64,000 nt of DNA from the NCBI GenBank assembly GCA_958430865.1, contig CAUDNR010003990.1:1606-65605 (forward strand), in the 5' to 3' direction. Under the pieces are notes generated by a model. It searched no databases. It had not been told where the DNA came from and saw nothing but the letters and a program-made list of their open reading frames with translations. This DNA is from Entrophospora sp. SA101 (taxonomy: Eukaryota; Glomeromycota; Glomeromycetes; Entrophosporales; Entrophosporaceae). Positions 50,736-62,024 of this stretch are shown here, piece by piece (position 1 is the first letter of the stretch; every line of letters starts with the position of its first letter). The translations under genes were made by a program, and so were the position numbers.

Positions 50736-52908
50736 CATATATAATTTATATAAGAATTTCTATTATCTTTTAATAAATCATCAGAGTGAATTAATCAAAA
50801 TAATATTTATTCATTTTTTAATAATAATAAATTTTTTTTAAATAAAATGTCACACGTGACAATGATTAAAATTGCAGAATTTCAAATCAATAACTTTAGA
50901 GGCGTGGTAGATTTTGAATGTTAAACCTGGGCACTCATTTTTCTGGTAACTTTATGATTACTATTGAATATTTTTTTGGTAGGCTTGTAAAGCAGTTAAA
51001 AATACACATTATACATAGTTTTGAAAGTTGTATGAAAATTTAATAAAGCTTTCACAAGTTTTCTTCATATAAAAGAAACAAAAACCTTTTTTTTATTTTT
51101 TCAATGAATACTTACATGATTTAACCAATAACATTTGTTTTGATTTTATATATAAAATATCTTGCTATTTCTGCAGTGGTTCCAGACTATCGAAATCTTA
51201 CTATATAGAAACTTGGGAATTTTTATTAATACATGAATTGTACATTTATTTATAAATTTCATTTTATATGTCACATGGATCTGCTGTGATGAGACTAGTA
51301 GCTATATAGGAAGGTCCCATCAAAAAATCTGGAACAAGTTTATTAATAAAATCTGTTATGCCATTGTAACAAGAAATCCCACTGTGGTGAGTTCTGTTGT
51401 GACAAGGTTTGACTGTAAATCCTATGTAGGAAAAAACTTCCTAATGTCGGAGAGAATTTCAAAAGAGAAAGCTGACTTTAGCACAGCTTACTTGAGAGAA
51501 TATGCAAAATTATAATATATATGACCCAAATAAATGCCATACAAGATAGTAATAGTAAATTGAGGCTCAGCTTGGATCCCAATTGTTGTATTTTATATCA
51601 TGACAACATCAATGATGCATTTTGGCATTTAACATTAGTAATTAATATTAGTCATTCATTATTAATCATTCTATTTATTATATTTTGTTGGACAAAATCA
51701 TGTAAAAAGTCATGTTGCTTGTAATACTTCAAGAAGTATAAATACACTTAAAAATTTCCTTCAATTTTTTAACAATATGCATTTGATAATTTGATAATAA
51801 AACCTGTAATTAATTAATAAAGCTGGTGTAGTTGATTCATAATCCTTTCTGGTGATTAATGGTTCAGCCAATCTTTAACTATTAGTTATAACTCTTTTGA
51901 TTTTACATAGTGATGCCTCAAATAGTATATTTCTATTTTTTTAGAGCATATGAAGCTGAAAAGAAAACTGAGACACTTGACCAGAACTCGCCTGCAATAA
52001 TAGTACAAGTGCAGCTGGAAAGAAAATCTTGCACTTGGCCAGAACTAGGGCTTCTATTCGAATAAAACAAATAATTTGAATTAAGTTCAAGTTGTGTGTA
52101 TTATAAATAATTCAAACAAGAATTTGCATTACAAATTTACAAATAGAAACTAGCAGAAACGAGGTGAACTTTGAATTTTATTTGTGAGATATTATTACAA
52201 TATTCAAATTAAATGTCAGTATCCTACTAACAAAGTCCTTTGGCAACAAGCACTTAATAGAAAAAAATATGATATTGGTTTTGTATAAAGTAGTAATATG
52301 CACCCCACTGATCACTACTAATTATTTTTGTTGATACAACAAAAAATTGAACAGGATACTCAGGAAATAGAATTTTTCTACAATGATAAAAATTCAATTA
52401 CAAATACATAATGGTAAAAAATATTTAATTAAAAAATAAAAATTAGATTCTTATAAATTGATCTAAATGATTTTTTTTTTAACATAATGATTCTGATATT
52501 GAAAGCAAGTTCTAGAAAAAAAAGTATTGGTTAATGTGAGCTACATTAATGTCAACATATCAATACCAAAAAGAAACAGATCAAGGGTGTTATATGTGTT
52601 GAGTTATTATTGTGAACCCAGGAGAAGGTATTGATGATGAAGGTGGGCAGATCATTATCCACCATAGATATTTCATTTATTATAATGGCATTGATTTCTG
52701 TAGCTCAGTCTTGTATCTTTCAAGAATAAGTGTATGGTCTTTCCACCAATACAACACCAGTAGTGGCCATCAACAGGTATTTTTTTAGACTAATGATTTG
52801 TCTTGTCATGAAGAACTTCCCAAATTCATCAAAAAGAAGCAGAGATATCTTCTTTTCATTTGATATTTTCCCAAAAGTTGTACAGGGTGTTGTAAATACC
52901 ATATGGCT
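50736..52908. other. Repeat-bearing intergenic region
   Basis: No supported gene. Contains pogo-like repeat copy B (51,262-51,418), a weak direct repeat around 51,960 and 52,015 (ctggaaagaaaa/ctgaaaagaaaa, then cttg.ccagaact), and short frames at 51,521-51,724 and 52,730-52,918 without recognisable domains. Confidence 0.45.
51262..51418. repeat. Pogo-like non-autonomous repeat, copy B
   Basis: Diverged second copy of the repeat at 45,240-45,440, ending in aaggtttgactgtaa. Slightly shorter, lacking the inner ATT-rich block of copy A. Confidence 0.65.
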
Positions 52909-53041
52909 TAAAGACTAGTGCCGTAATCCAAAAAAGGAAAAAGTATGGTTGCAAAAGTGGTTGCAAAAGTAATTGCAACCACTTTTTATATGCCGTAAAT
53001 ACAATTACTACCATCATCATAATTTACGGCACTAGTCTTTA
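52909..53041. mobile_element. 133 bp MITE flanked by TA, mariner-like
   Basis: A 16 bp perfect terminal inverted repeat (aagactagtgccgtaa and ttacggcactagtctt) is flanked on both sides by TA, the target duplication of Tc1/mariner elements. Inside, a shorter inverted pair agtggttgcaa/ttgcaaccact surrounds the centre. No coding capacity. Confidence 0.85.
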
Positions 53042-53109
53042 ATGATAGTATTCTGTATGATACAAGTAAACTTAGATAAGTTATAAAACAGAACAGCATA
53101 GATTTTTTA

Positions 53110-54250
53110 GTGAATATACCTATAATAATAACAATACTTCCACAAACTCAACCAGCTTTTCAGTTTTCACAGTATGTTGTATTGGAATTTCAACTGAGCA
53201 TAAGCAGTATAAACGATGAAATTCATCTTCACCTCGAATAAGAATAAATAAATGAAGCATCTTTCCAGCAACTTGGATTCCAACAATGCCAAAATCACCT
53301 TCATCTATTATACAACCCTTATGAGTCCAATGCATTCCATCATTTAATTCCCGCTACAACTTCGCCCAATCATTTATTTCTTTATCATCATTACAGACCA
53401 GACGTGAGCATTCGGAATACAAGAGTTCAAATATTATTCTTGTATGTTTTACCAAAAACATCACATCTGGTTACTTTCCCCTCTTTCCCCTCCGATCTTT
53501 ATTAGCAATACTTTTCTGCACTGTGTAGATATTAAACATGCAAGTAAGAATATTTTTTTCTTAAAAAAATTGAGAACAATTATACTCACGTGCTGACAAA
53601 AACAGATTTCCTAAATGGAAGGCCTTTCAATGTGGCCCAAATAACAGGGACTATGATATCAGCTACATACGTCCCCTTGCTTTGTGAACTGGCAAATTTC
53701 TTGAATTATCCCAGACTTCTTCCCTATAAAATGAAAATAGTTATACATGTAGTTTTTGACCCACAAGAAATCATATGAGCTTAGCAAACATTTACAATGT
53801 GTTTAAAATCCTCTTCATAACTCCATGGAGTGTATCAACTCTTTCCTTCCAACTCATATCATGTGTAAGTTTGAAAAGTGAAACCTTGGCACTATCATAG
53901 TTGTAGTATTTCACGAAATTAATACACATCTTTTTTATGGACACCTCCATATGCCTCACAGGTTCCTAATAATACATTTTGACTTGAATAATATTCTTCA
54001 ACACAGATGGTGACTAACACCAAAGTACACAGCTTCCAAGCAGATCCCCCATGAAAGGTCAGAAGCTTCAATATCATCTAATTTTCTTTGTAAATTGGGT
54101 GCATAATAAGACTTACTACTCTGAAAAAAAAAGATGCATAAAAATAAATTTCAGATGAGTTTTGATTCAAAGAGTTGATGATTATTTCTAAAACTTACAA
54201 TGAGCTTTGTCTTCAAAGTTTGCATATTCTCTTTTATCTTGTCTTCAGTA
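53110..54250 (-). pseudogene. Decayed member of the same PD-(D/E)XK-like family as 33.9-35.4 kb
   Basis: Reading the minus strand: KTKLIK and YYAPNLQRKLDDIEASDLSW, then HMEVSIKKMCINFVKYY, then GTYVADIIVPVIWATLKGLP followed by FRKSVFVST, LLYSECSRLVC, DGMHWTHKGCII, FGIVGIQVAGKMLHLFILI and KLVEFVEVLLLL. A stop replaces the usual Trp just before RELNDGMHW (about 53,352), and frames change between blocks. The GTYV...VFVST and YSECSRLVC segments match the conserved core of a family with many copies in Rhizophagus. Confidence 0.55.
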
Positions 54251-54969
54251 ATATTGTCTTTCTGTTGTAGGAAAGTCAATACACATATAATATTGGGGTG
54301 TGTGATACCCTAATTAAATCAAAATTAGGTGATGTAACATAATGGCAATCAACAACAAACTTTTTTTTTTAAAAACAAAATATATATAAAAAACTATAAA
54401 AATAAAAATTGTATCAGGGCCTTCAAATAAAGAGATACAAACATGAAACTAAGGGAAATTATAGTAAATAGATCAAACTTTTAGTTTATAGAGTTTTTTT
54501 CTTGCCAAATAAAAAAAAATTTTTTTATATATGTAAAGAAATTGAAAAAAGTTTGCTAATAGAAAACTTTATAACCAAATGAGATATGTCAAAAGGCTCT
54601 ATATAGATTTATTATAGAAGAATCTAGCAATAAAACCATAAAAAATTTTGTATAATTTTATTATGAAAAAAAAAAAGTTATCATGGTTTAAAGTTATTCA
54701 ATTTATTATTAAATTTTACCATAAAAATTTCCATTAGGATGGATTTCTGAAAATCTTTTCACTTAGTTGCTGAACTTTTTGTGCCATGATGCCAATTTTG
54801 TGAAAAAATATTCCAATCAAAAAATGCAATAAAAAAATTTAGTCACATGGTTTTGAAGATCATCAAGGGCAGAATTTTATCCAAATATATATATGGGGTG
54901 TGGACAATAGAAACGGACCATGTTGTGAAAAAAGCAATTTTGAGTTAGTATCACTATTATATTTAATTC
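54251..54969. other. Intergenic region before the gap
   Basis: AT-rich DNA with no supported gene. Confidence 0.4.
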
Positions 54970-55089
54970 CTTATGTAGAACATTTTTGGCTTAGAAACCA
55001 TACCCACTTTGCTTAATAAAAATTTGAGATACCCTCCATTAAAGTTTTAAAAACAATAGTAAATTACTTGAAATGCAGATCTTTTTTTT
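54970..55089. repeat. Dispersed repeat, partner of 33,320-33,438
   Basis: Diverged copy of the repeat near 33.3 kb in the same orientation; it ends about 10 bp before the assembly gap, which suggests that a repeat caused the gap. Confidence 0.7.
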
Positions 55090-55099
55090 AAATTTTCTC

Positions 55100-55676
55100 N
55101 NNNNNNNNNNNNNNNNNNNNNNNNNNNNNNNNNNNNNNNNNNNNNNNNNNNNNNNNNNNNNNNNNNNNNNNNNNNNNNNNNNNNNNNNNNNNNNNNNNNN
55201 NNNNNNNNNNNNNNNNNNNNNNNNNNNNNNNNNNNNNNNNNNNNNNNNNNNNNNNNNNNNNNNNNNNNNNNNNNNNNNNNNNNNNNNNNNNNNNNNNNNN
55301 NNNNNNNNNNNNNNNNNNNNNNNNNNNNNNNNNNNNNNNNNNNNNNNNNNNNNNNNNNNNNNNNNNNNNNNNNNNNNNNNNNNNNNNNNNNNNNNNNNNN
55401 NNNNNNNNNNNNNNNNNNNNNNNNNNNNNNNNNNNNNNNNNNNNNNNNNNNNNNNNNNNNNNNNNNNNNNNNNNNNNNNNNNNNNNNNNNNNNNNNNNNN
55501 NNNNNNNNNNNNNNNNNNNNNNNNNNNNNNNNNNNNNNNNNNNNNNNNNNNNNNNNNNNNNNNNNNNNNNNNNNNNNNNNNNNNNNNNNNNNNNNNNNNN
55601 NNNNNNNNNNNNNNNNNNNNNNNNNNNNNNNNNNNNNNNNNNNNNNNNNNNNNNNNNNNNNNNNNNNNNNNNNNNN
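55100..55676. other. Assembly gap (577 N)
   Basis: Unknown bases of non-round length, so the size was probably estimated from linked reads. Frames drawn through it are meaningless. Confidence 1.
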
Positions 55677-55780
55677 TAATAATACGAAAATTTCACATGT
55701 GATAATTTAAGACTTCTGATTCTATAATTTTTATTATGTGATTCTGGCTACTTTTTGATCACAATATTTTTTGTAACACA

Positions 55781-55820
<40 letters not shown>

Positions 55821-55865
55821 ACACATAATAAATAATAATAAAGCTATATAAATAATAATAATAAA

Positions 55866-57376
55866 TCAATCACTTTCTTCTTGATCAAAGGATTCTTTAG
55901 CAGCAGTAAATGGTTTACTACTATATAAAATTTCTTCTGCCATTAAAATTCTAAAATTCTTAATCTTTTCCATATCAAATGCTTCCTTGATAACTTTATC
56001 ATCATTTAGACCAGCTGACAATAATTTAGCAAACATACACACAAACACACCACAAGAATGATCATCTAGCTGAGGTGTCTTTTTGTAAAACTTGTTATTA
56101 GCTGTCCATTCTATTCCTGAATTTGATGAAGAACAAGGCGATGGTGGTGGTGGTGATGAATTATCTTTATTATTAATATCATCATTACTAATAATAACAT
56201 TGCTATTAAAAATAGCATTATCATCATTATTACTAATAATAATATTATCAACATTACTAACAACATTATCATTGTCATCATTATCATTATTGTCACTATT
56301 GTTATTATGATTCGAATACCTTTGTCTATATTCATCCTGCATATATTTTATAAGATTATTTCCAACTTTCTTTATATATCCTCTACCCAAAGAATCCCAT
56401 AGTTCGATCTTTCTTTCTTTGATAATGATAACTGCAAGAATCCAATGTGATGCATTGATGTTTATTGGAACAAATAAAAGTTTTTTTTTAAAAATATCAA
56501 TCTTCTTGGTCCATCTTATAACACGTGAATATGAATATTCGTCACCTTTCATCAACTTCGCATAGAAATATGTTGAGAAAGCATAAACACATTCTCCATA
56601 TTCCGAATTGAGTATTGTAAAATATGCATTGATATGATCTGACGATAACCATGTAAACTTATCAACAAGATCTTTCATTTGTTTTTGTGTCAGTGAATGT
56701 GACCCAATCATAAGTTGTTTTTCATTTTTTTTGTATAGATAATCCACTAGATCTGCACTTATAGTCGGTCCATCTTTGACACGACTAGATCTTTCAGGTG
56801 ATTGAAATAACGGTGATGATTTTCGTTTTGTTCCTAGTTGACGTCGTAGTGGCCTTGGTGGTTGTTCTTGCTGTTCTGATAATCTTGATGACCATGGTGC
56901 TATTAATATTGGTGATGTTGATGGTGTTGATGGTGTTGATGATGGCGATATTGTCGATGGCGATAATGATTTTTTTAATATTTTACCACTATAACTATAT
57001 GTTTTTTTTATTATTGGTCCTAATGATAATAATAGTAGTAGTAATAATAATGATGATGATGGTTTTTTATATATTGTAAGATAGTATTAGAATTATAATT
57101 CTCATAAACAAATTTTTATACAAAGAATTAACTTATATATCATCTTGATCTTTGTACTTGTAGTTTTTGGCATCCAAAAAATCCTTTGATTACGAAATTT
57201 TTTATTATTAATATTTTTTTTTGCAAAAAATAAGGAATATATTTATTATATTGATCACAACAATCATTTATTAATTACCCTGGACTTTCTTCAGCATGAT
57301 CCATTGTATCCACAGCATAAGTATCTTCTCGTTTAGTACTATTTTTCTCTCCAAATTTATTGGATTCAAAGTTCAT
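55866..57376 (-). CDS. Ulp1/SENP-type SUMO protease (C48 peptidase)
   Basis: The main exon ends at a stop at 55866-55868 and shows the C48 fold in order: WLSSDHINAYFTIL, AFSTYFYAKL, RWTKKIDIFKKKLLFVPI, catalytic His in ASHWILAVI, Asp in IELWDSLGRG, oxyanion Gln in TPQLDDHSCGVFVC with the catalytic Cys. An Asn/Asp-rich insertion of about 55 residues lies between the Asp and Cys segments. Upstream the frame is open without an ATG. A likely first exon is 57376-57279 (MNFESNKFGEKNSTKRED...), ending GG|GTAATT; joined to an acceptor at 56,995 it keeps phase and gives about 408 residues. That splice is inferred. Such enzymes process SUMO and remove it from targets, usually at the nuclear envelope or in the nucleus. 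All catalytic residues are present. Confidence 0.8.
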
Positions 57377-57583
57377 TTTCTTTTACGAAAAGTGAAAAAG
57401 AAAAGAAAAAAAGAATAAAATTTTTTTGCTTCTTTTGTTTGATTACGCGTTTGGAAAAAATAATGATTGATAATAAAGGCTTTGTGAGACACATACTTGT
57501 GTAGCATAATAAACTTTTTGTATATATGTGGAGAGTTTTTATTACATAATTCATTCGTCACATAAGATTTTCTTTTTAAAAAA
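57377..57583. promoter_or_regulatory. Divergent promoter region of the Ulp1-like gene and an interrupted gene
   Basis: 207 bp between the inferred Ulp1-like start (57376, minus) and an ATG at 57584 (plus) that begins a Gln-rich frame. Both 5' leaders should lie here. Confidence 0.35.
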
Positions 57584-57615
57584 AATGTCTAGTCAACAAC
57601 AACAACAAAATGGTC
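57584..57615 (+). pseudogene. First codons of a gene cut by the duplication junction
   Basis: ATG at 57584 begins MSSQQQQQNGQ. At 57616 the sequence becomes MSH6 intron sequence, so only about ten codons of this candidate gene remain. The rest is not seen elsewhere in the window. It could also be chance, as the stretch is very short. Confidence 0.3.
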
Positions 57616-57695
57616 AAAATGAAAATTCTATTAAACATATAGTTATATTTGATAAATTATATTTATAATTATATAATTTTTTTAAATTTATATAG

Positions 57696-59777
57696 AAAAC
57701 CATGGATAGGTTACGCGGCTTTGTTGGTGACTTTAGTTCCATCAAGTTAATTCAGTTAATGAACAAGTTGCCAGATTTAAAATCAGAACTTTCATACTTT
57801 ATGGATGCATTCGATCATAAGACTGCTAGTGAAAAAGGTATCATTAAATTATAACAATAATACATATATTATGCAATATATTTTATTAATTAGCTCATGG
57901 CCCTAAACTAAATTTGTGAAATTATATAGGTGAATTAATACCGGTCAAAGGGATTGATGCAGAATTTGATAGGATTAATGAAGTATTGAAAAATATTGAA
58001 AAACAACTAGATGATCACTTGACAGCCATGAAAAGAAAATTGGGGTAAAATTGGACAGGCATTTTAAGTTAAATTCGAATTTATATAATATATATATTTG
58101 TTAATAATTCTATTTTTATAAAACGAAAATAGATGTGACAAACTTATTTACAAAAATGTTGGCAAAGAAATTTATCAAATTGAGGTACCAAATAATACTC
58201 AAGTACCAAACAATTGGCAAAGACTTTCACGTACTCAGGTAAATTATGGTTTTTAAATTTTGACCAGTTTATATACTATTGATATCGAAATATTTTTTTA
58301 ATTTATCAAATTCTAGAAAGTATGTCGTTATTGGAATGCAGATCTGCAAAAGCTTATTAGAAGTTTTCAAGAGACTTTAGAATATAAATCTAATATCCTT
58401 AAATCTTTACAAGGGAAGTTTTACGAAAAATTTGACATAAATTATCAAGATTGGTTGCTCTCTGTTAAAATCGTTGCGGAAACTGATTGTTTATTAAGCT
58501 TGGTTAAAAGTTCATTGGCATTAGGCGGTAATATATAATTCTTAGTTTTTTGACCCTGAAATTAATTTTATGCCTATTTAAAATTTTCAAATGATGTTTT
58601 GTTATTTTATATAGAACCTAGATGTCGTCCTCGATTTATCAAAGAAGGCCCAAGTGTATTAGAATTTGAAGAATTGAGACATCCTTGTGTAATGACAGGG
58701 TATGATGATTATCATTTATTTAGAATTAGAATCTGGTTTAAAAAAAAAGAATCAAATTTTTACAGGATTTTATATTTATATTTATTTATTTTATATTAAA
58801 AATAAAGTGTTGCAAATGATTTCATACCCAATGATACTTATCTTGGAGGTAAAGAACCAAATATAATTCTATTAACAGGTCCTAACATGGGTGGTAAATC
58901 AACTCTTTTACGTCAGGTTTGTATATTATTATTATTTTTGGTTTTATTATTAAAAGGGTATTTATTATAACTAACTATGTCAACTACCTCTACTACCTCC
59001 CTCTATTACTACTACTATGATTATATTATATTTTTTTAGAATTGTATAGCTATCATTATGGCACAACTTGGATGTTATGTTCCTGCAAGAAGATGCTTAT
59101 TGACGCCTTTCGATAGGATTTATACGCGTATTGGGGCCAATGATAATATTTTAGCAGGGCAAAGTACATTTATGGTAGAGTTAAGTGAAACTTCAAGAAT
59201 TCTGCATGAAGCCACCCCAAGATCTATGGTTATATTGGACGAATTGGGTCGTGGTACTTCTACATTTGATGGATATGCCATTGCCTATTCTGTTTTACAT
59301 TATTTGGCCACATATATTGGCTGTCTGGGATTATTTTCTACTCATTATGGAATGCTAACCAAAGAATTTTCCAATAACCCAAATATTGCTCTTAAACATA
59401 TGAGCTGTCATATGAATCAAAAACTTAGGGAAGTTACGTTTCTTTATAAACTTGTTCCTGGTGTATGCCCAAAATCATATGGAATGAATGTTGCTAGTAT
59501 GGCAGGAATTCCAAATCAGATTGTGGAACGTGCAGAAGTTATTGCCAGGAAATTTGAAGAATCTTCAAAGTTTAATAATACGTTGACAGCCAATGGTTCA
59601 GATATACAATTATCCACTCAAAGTGATTTTGTATATTTGTTAAGATCAATTCAAAAAGTTAAACCCGTTATTTCAGACGTTGGTGATAGGGCAACGGATA
59701 ATCAAACAGAGCATGAAAAAGAAAAGAGAGAAACTAGAATCCTAAAGGCATTAATTTGCGGCATAAAAAAGTTGTAG
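57696..59777 (+). pseudogene. MSH6 3' fragment (lever/clamp and ATPase only)
   Basis: Contains the equivalents of the last seven MSH6 exons, from [10 protein letters not shown] to the stop at 59775-59777. Walker A, Walker B and the C-terminal helices are intact and no frame is broken. There is no start codon, PCNA motif or mismatch-binding domain because the copy begins within an intron. Substitutions against copy 1 are confined to 58,347-59,240 and are mostly synonymous; amino-acid changes include K/Q, T/I, S/P, Y/C and K/R. The retained coding quality suggests that the diverged part came from a functional allele or paralogue. As it stands it cannot make a MutS-alpha subunit. Confidence 0.85.
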
Positions 59778-59997
59778 AATTTTTATGTAATAATAGATTT
59801 AGTATTATTTTTTTTCCCTTTAATATGTAATCCTTTTTTTTAATCTGTAATTATAATTATGTTAGATTTTTGAAATAAAGTTACTAACTTGGAGCGATTT
59901 TCGCTAAACCCAACTTGATTAATTCGTGTCATTTTATCAAGTGTCACAAAAGGTAATCAATCGATCAAAGAAAATTTTTTTTTCTGAAATAAACAAA

Positions 59998-61630
59998 ATG
60001 TTTAATTCAACACGTATAAGAAGCTTTATAATAAGCACAAATCAAAAAAAAAAATTTTTTCAACAATATCAATCTTTTGCTTCAACCACCACAAATAGTA
60101 ACAACTACAACAGCTTATCAAATTTTAAAAAAAACACATTTAATTATATTATAGGGTCTTTAGTGTTGATTGGACTTGGTGGCTCGACGTATTCTTATTA
60201 TAGAAAAAAAACAGGAGGAAATTTATTGAATGGTGGTGGTAGCGGCGGTACAAACGAGATTGAAAATTCAGATACGCCACGACATAATCATAAGATAATA
60301 AGAACATTGGAAGAAGCTACATTAAAACTTCGAGAAAATCAAAAATCATTTTTATTTCAACGAAACAATGGTGTACTAAGATATGATACTAATCAACTGG
60401 CATCAAATGAACCAATTGAAGATACAAAAAGTGAAGTATACTATTCGTCATCATCATCACCATCACCATTAACATTAACATTAACATCACCAACAACATC
60501 AGCATCAACAAATGACAAAAATAAAAGAAACACAGGAGACCAATTATTTTTTGGAGTTTATGATGGACACGCTGGTTATTCCACATCACATTTATTGGCC
60601 AAAGCATTGATACCAAAAGTCAAAGAAGAATTGGACAAAGCATATTTAGGAATTGAACAATATTCGAAATTTATTGGACAAAAGGCCAAATTGACAGAAT
60701 TAGCGATCCAAAATGCTTTTGTAAATCTGGACAAAGACATTGTATACTATTCGGTTGAACGGTCTTTGAACAACGAGAAATCAACGTCGATCGATGAAGG
60801 AATTTTAACTGCTTTATCGGGATCGTGTTCATTACTAGCCTATATTGACACATTGGAAAAAGATTTGTACGTTGCATGTACGGGAGATTCTAGAGCTATC
60901 ATTGGCCATAAAGATTTAGAAACTGGCAAGTGGGTGGTATTACCATTAAGCGAGGATCAAACTGGTAGAAACAAGAAAGAAATTGAAAGAATTAATAAAG
61001 AGCATCCAGGTGAGGAAGTAATAAGAGCTGGAAGAGTGTTTGGAGGTTTAGAACCAACTAGAGCTTTTGGTGATGCAAAGTAAGTTTTTTTGGAATAATA
61101 ATAGTAAAAATATATAGAAACTAATAAATAAATAAATAAATATGTTTTTTTTAAAAAGATATAAATGGGATAAAAATACAAACGGGTTGATATATTCAAA
61201 ATATTTTAAAGAAAAACAACATGTACCAGGTGGAGAAAAATTCAAAACACCACCTTATGTCACAGCTAAACCAGAGATAACACATCACAAAATTCAATCA
61301 AATGACAAATTTTTGGTAATAGCAACTGATGGATTATGGGATAGGTTGAGTAATAATGAAGTTGTGGAATTAGTTGGAATGTTATATGATCAGAAAATAA
61401 ATCCAAAACAAAATAATAACAACAGCAACAACATGAATAACAATATAATTCAAAATGATGTTGAGAAAAATTTTGTTTTGGAAGATGAAAATGCATCCAC
61501 TCATTTAATAAGAAATTCACTTGGGGGAGCTGATAATAAAATTTTATGTTCACTTTTATCAATACCACCGCCAATGTCCAGAAGACATAGAGATGATATT
61601 ACCGTGACTGTAATATTTTTTGAAAATTAA
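59998..61630 (+). CDS. Mitochondrial PP2C-type phosphatase, second copy
   Basis: Translation is identical to the gene at 17277-18909 across both exons (59998-61079 and 61159-61630), including the presequence-like N terminus, the VYDGHAG, GDSRA, DGLWD and RDDITV motifs and the poly-Asn insertion. The 220 bp upstream region is copied as well, so this copy should be expressed if it is real. Complete identity, introns included, means a very recent duplication, gene conversion, or an assembly duplicate. Confidence 0.8.
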
Positions 61631-62024
61631 TTAATTACTCTTATAAGTTCGGTTGTATATTTGTTTATAATACATATATACATACACCACACAACATACA
61701 GCAACTAGCAATCCAAAAAAACCACATTTCATATATATAATATATATATATTATATAAAAATAAATAAATACACATAACACACAACAATCATCAAAAACC
61801 AGCCGTTATACACACACCTTGAAAAAACAGATAATGAAAATAATACAATTTTTTTTTTTATTATTAAAAATAAAACTTCAAAAAAAAATGGGAATTTTTT
61901 TTGATTTTGATACTATTACAATTTTAATATATAATATAGCTTTAACCACCAATTGTTAGTCATTGTGATTACATGGTTGACACCATAATTTATTAATATT
62001 ACATTGAAATTTCTCAAATATTTA

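Noticed and set aside
55073..55702. Open frames of about 200 codons on both strands
   Set aside because: They consist almost entirely of N from the assembly gap.
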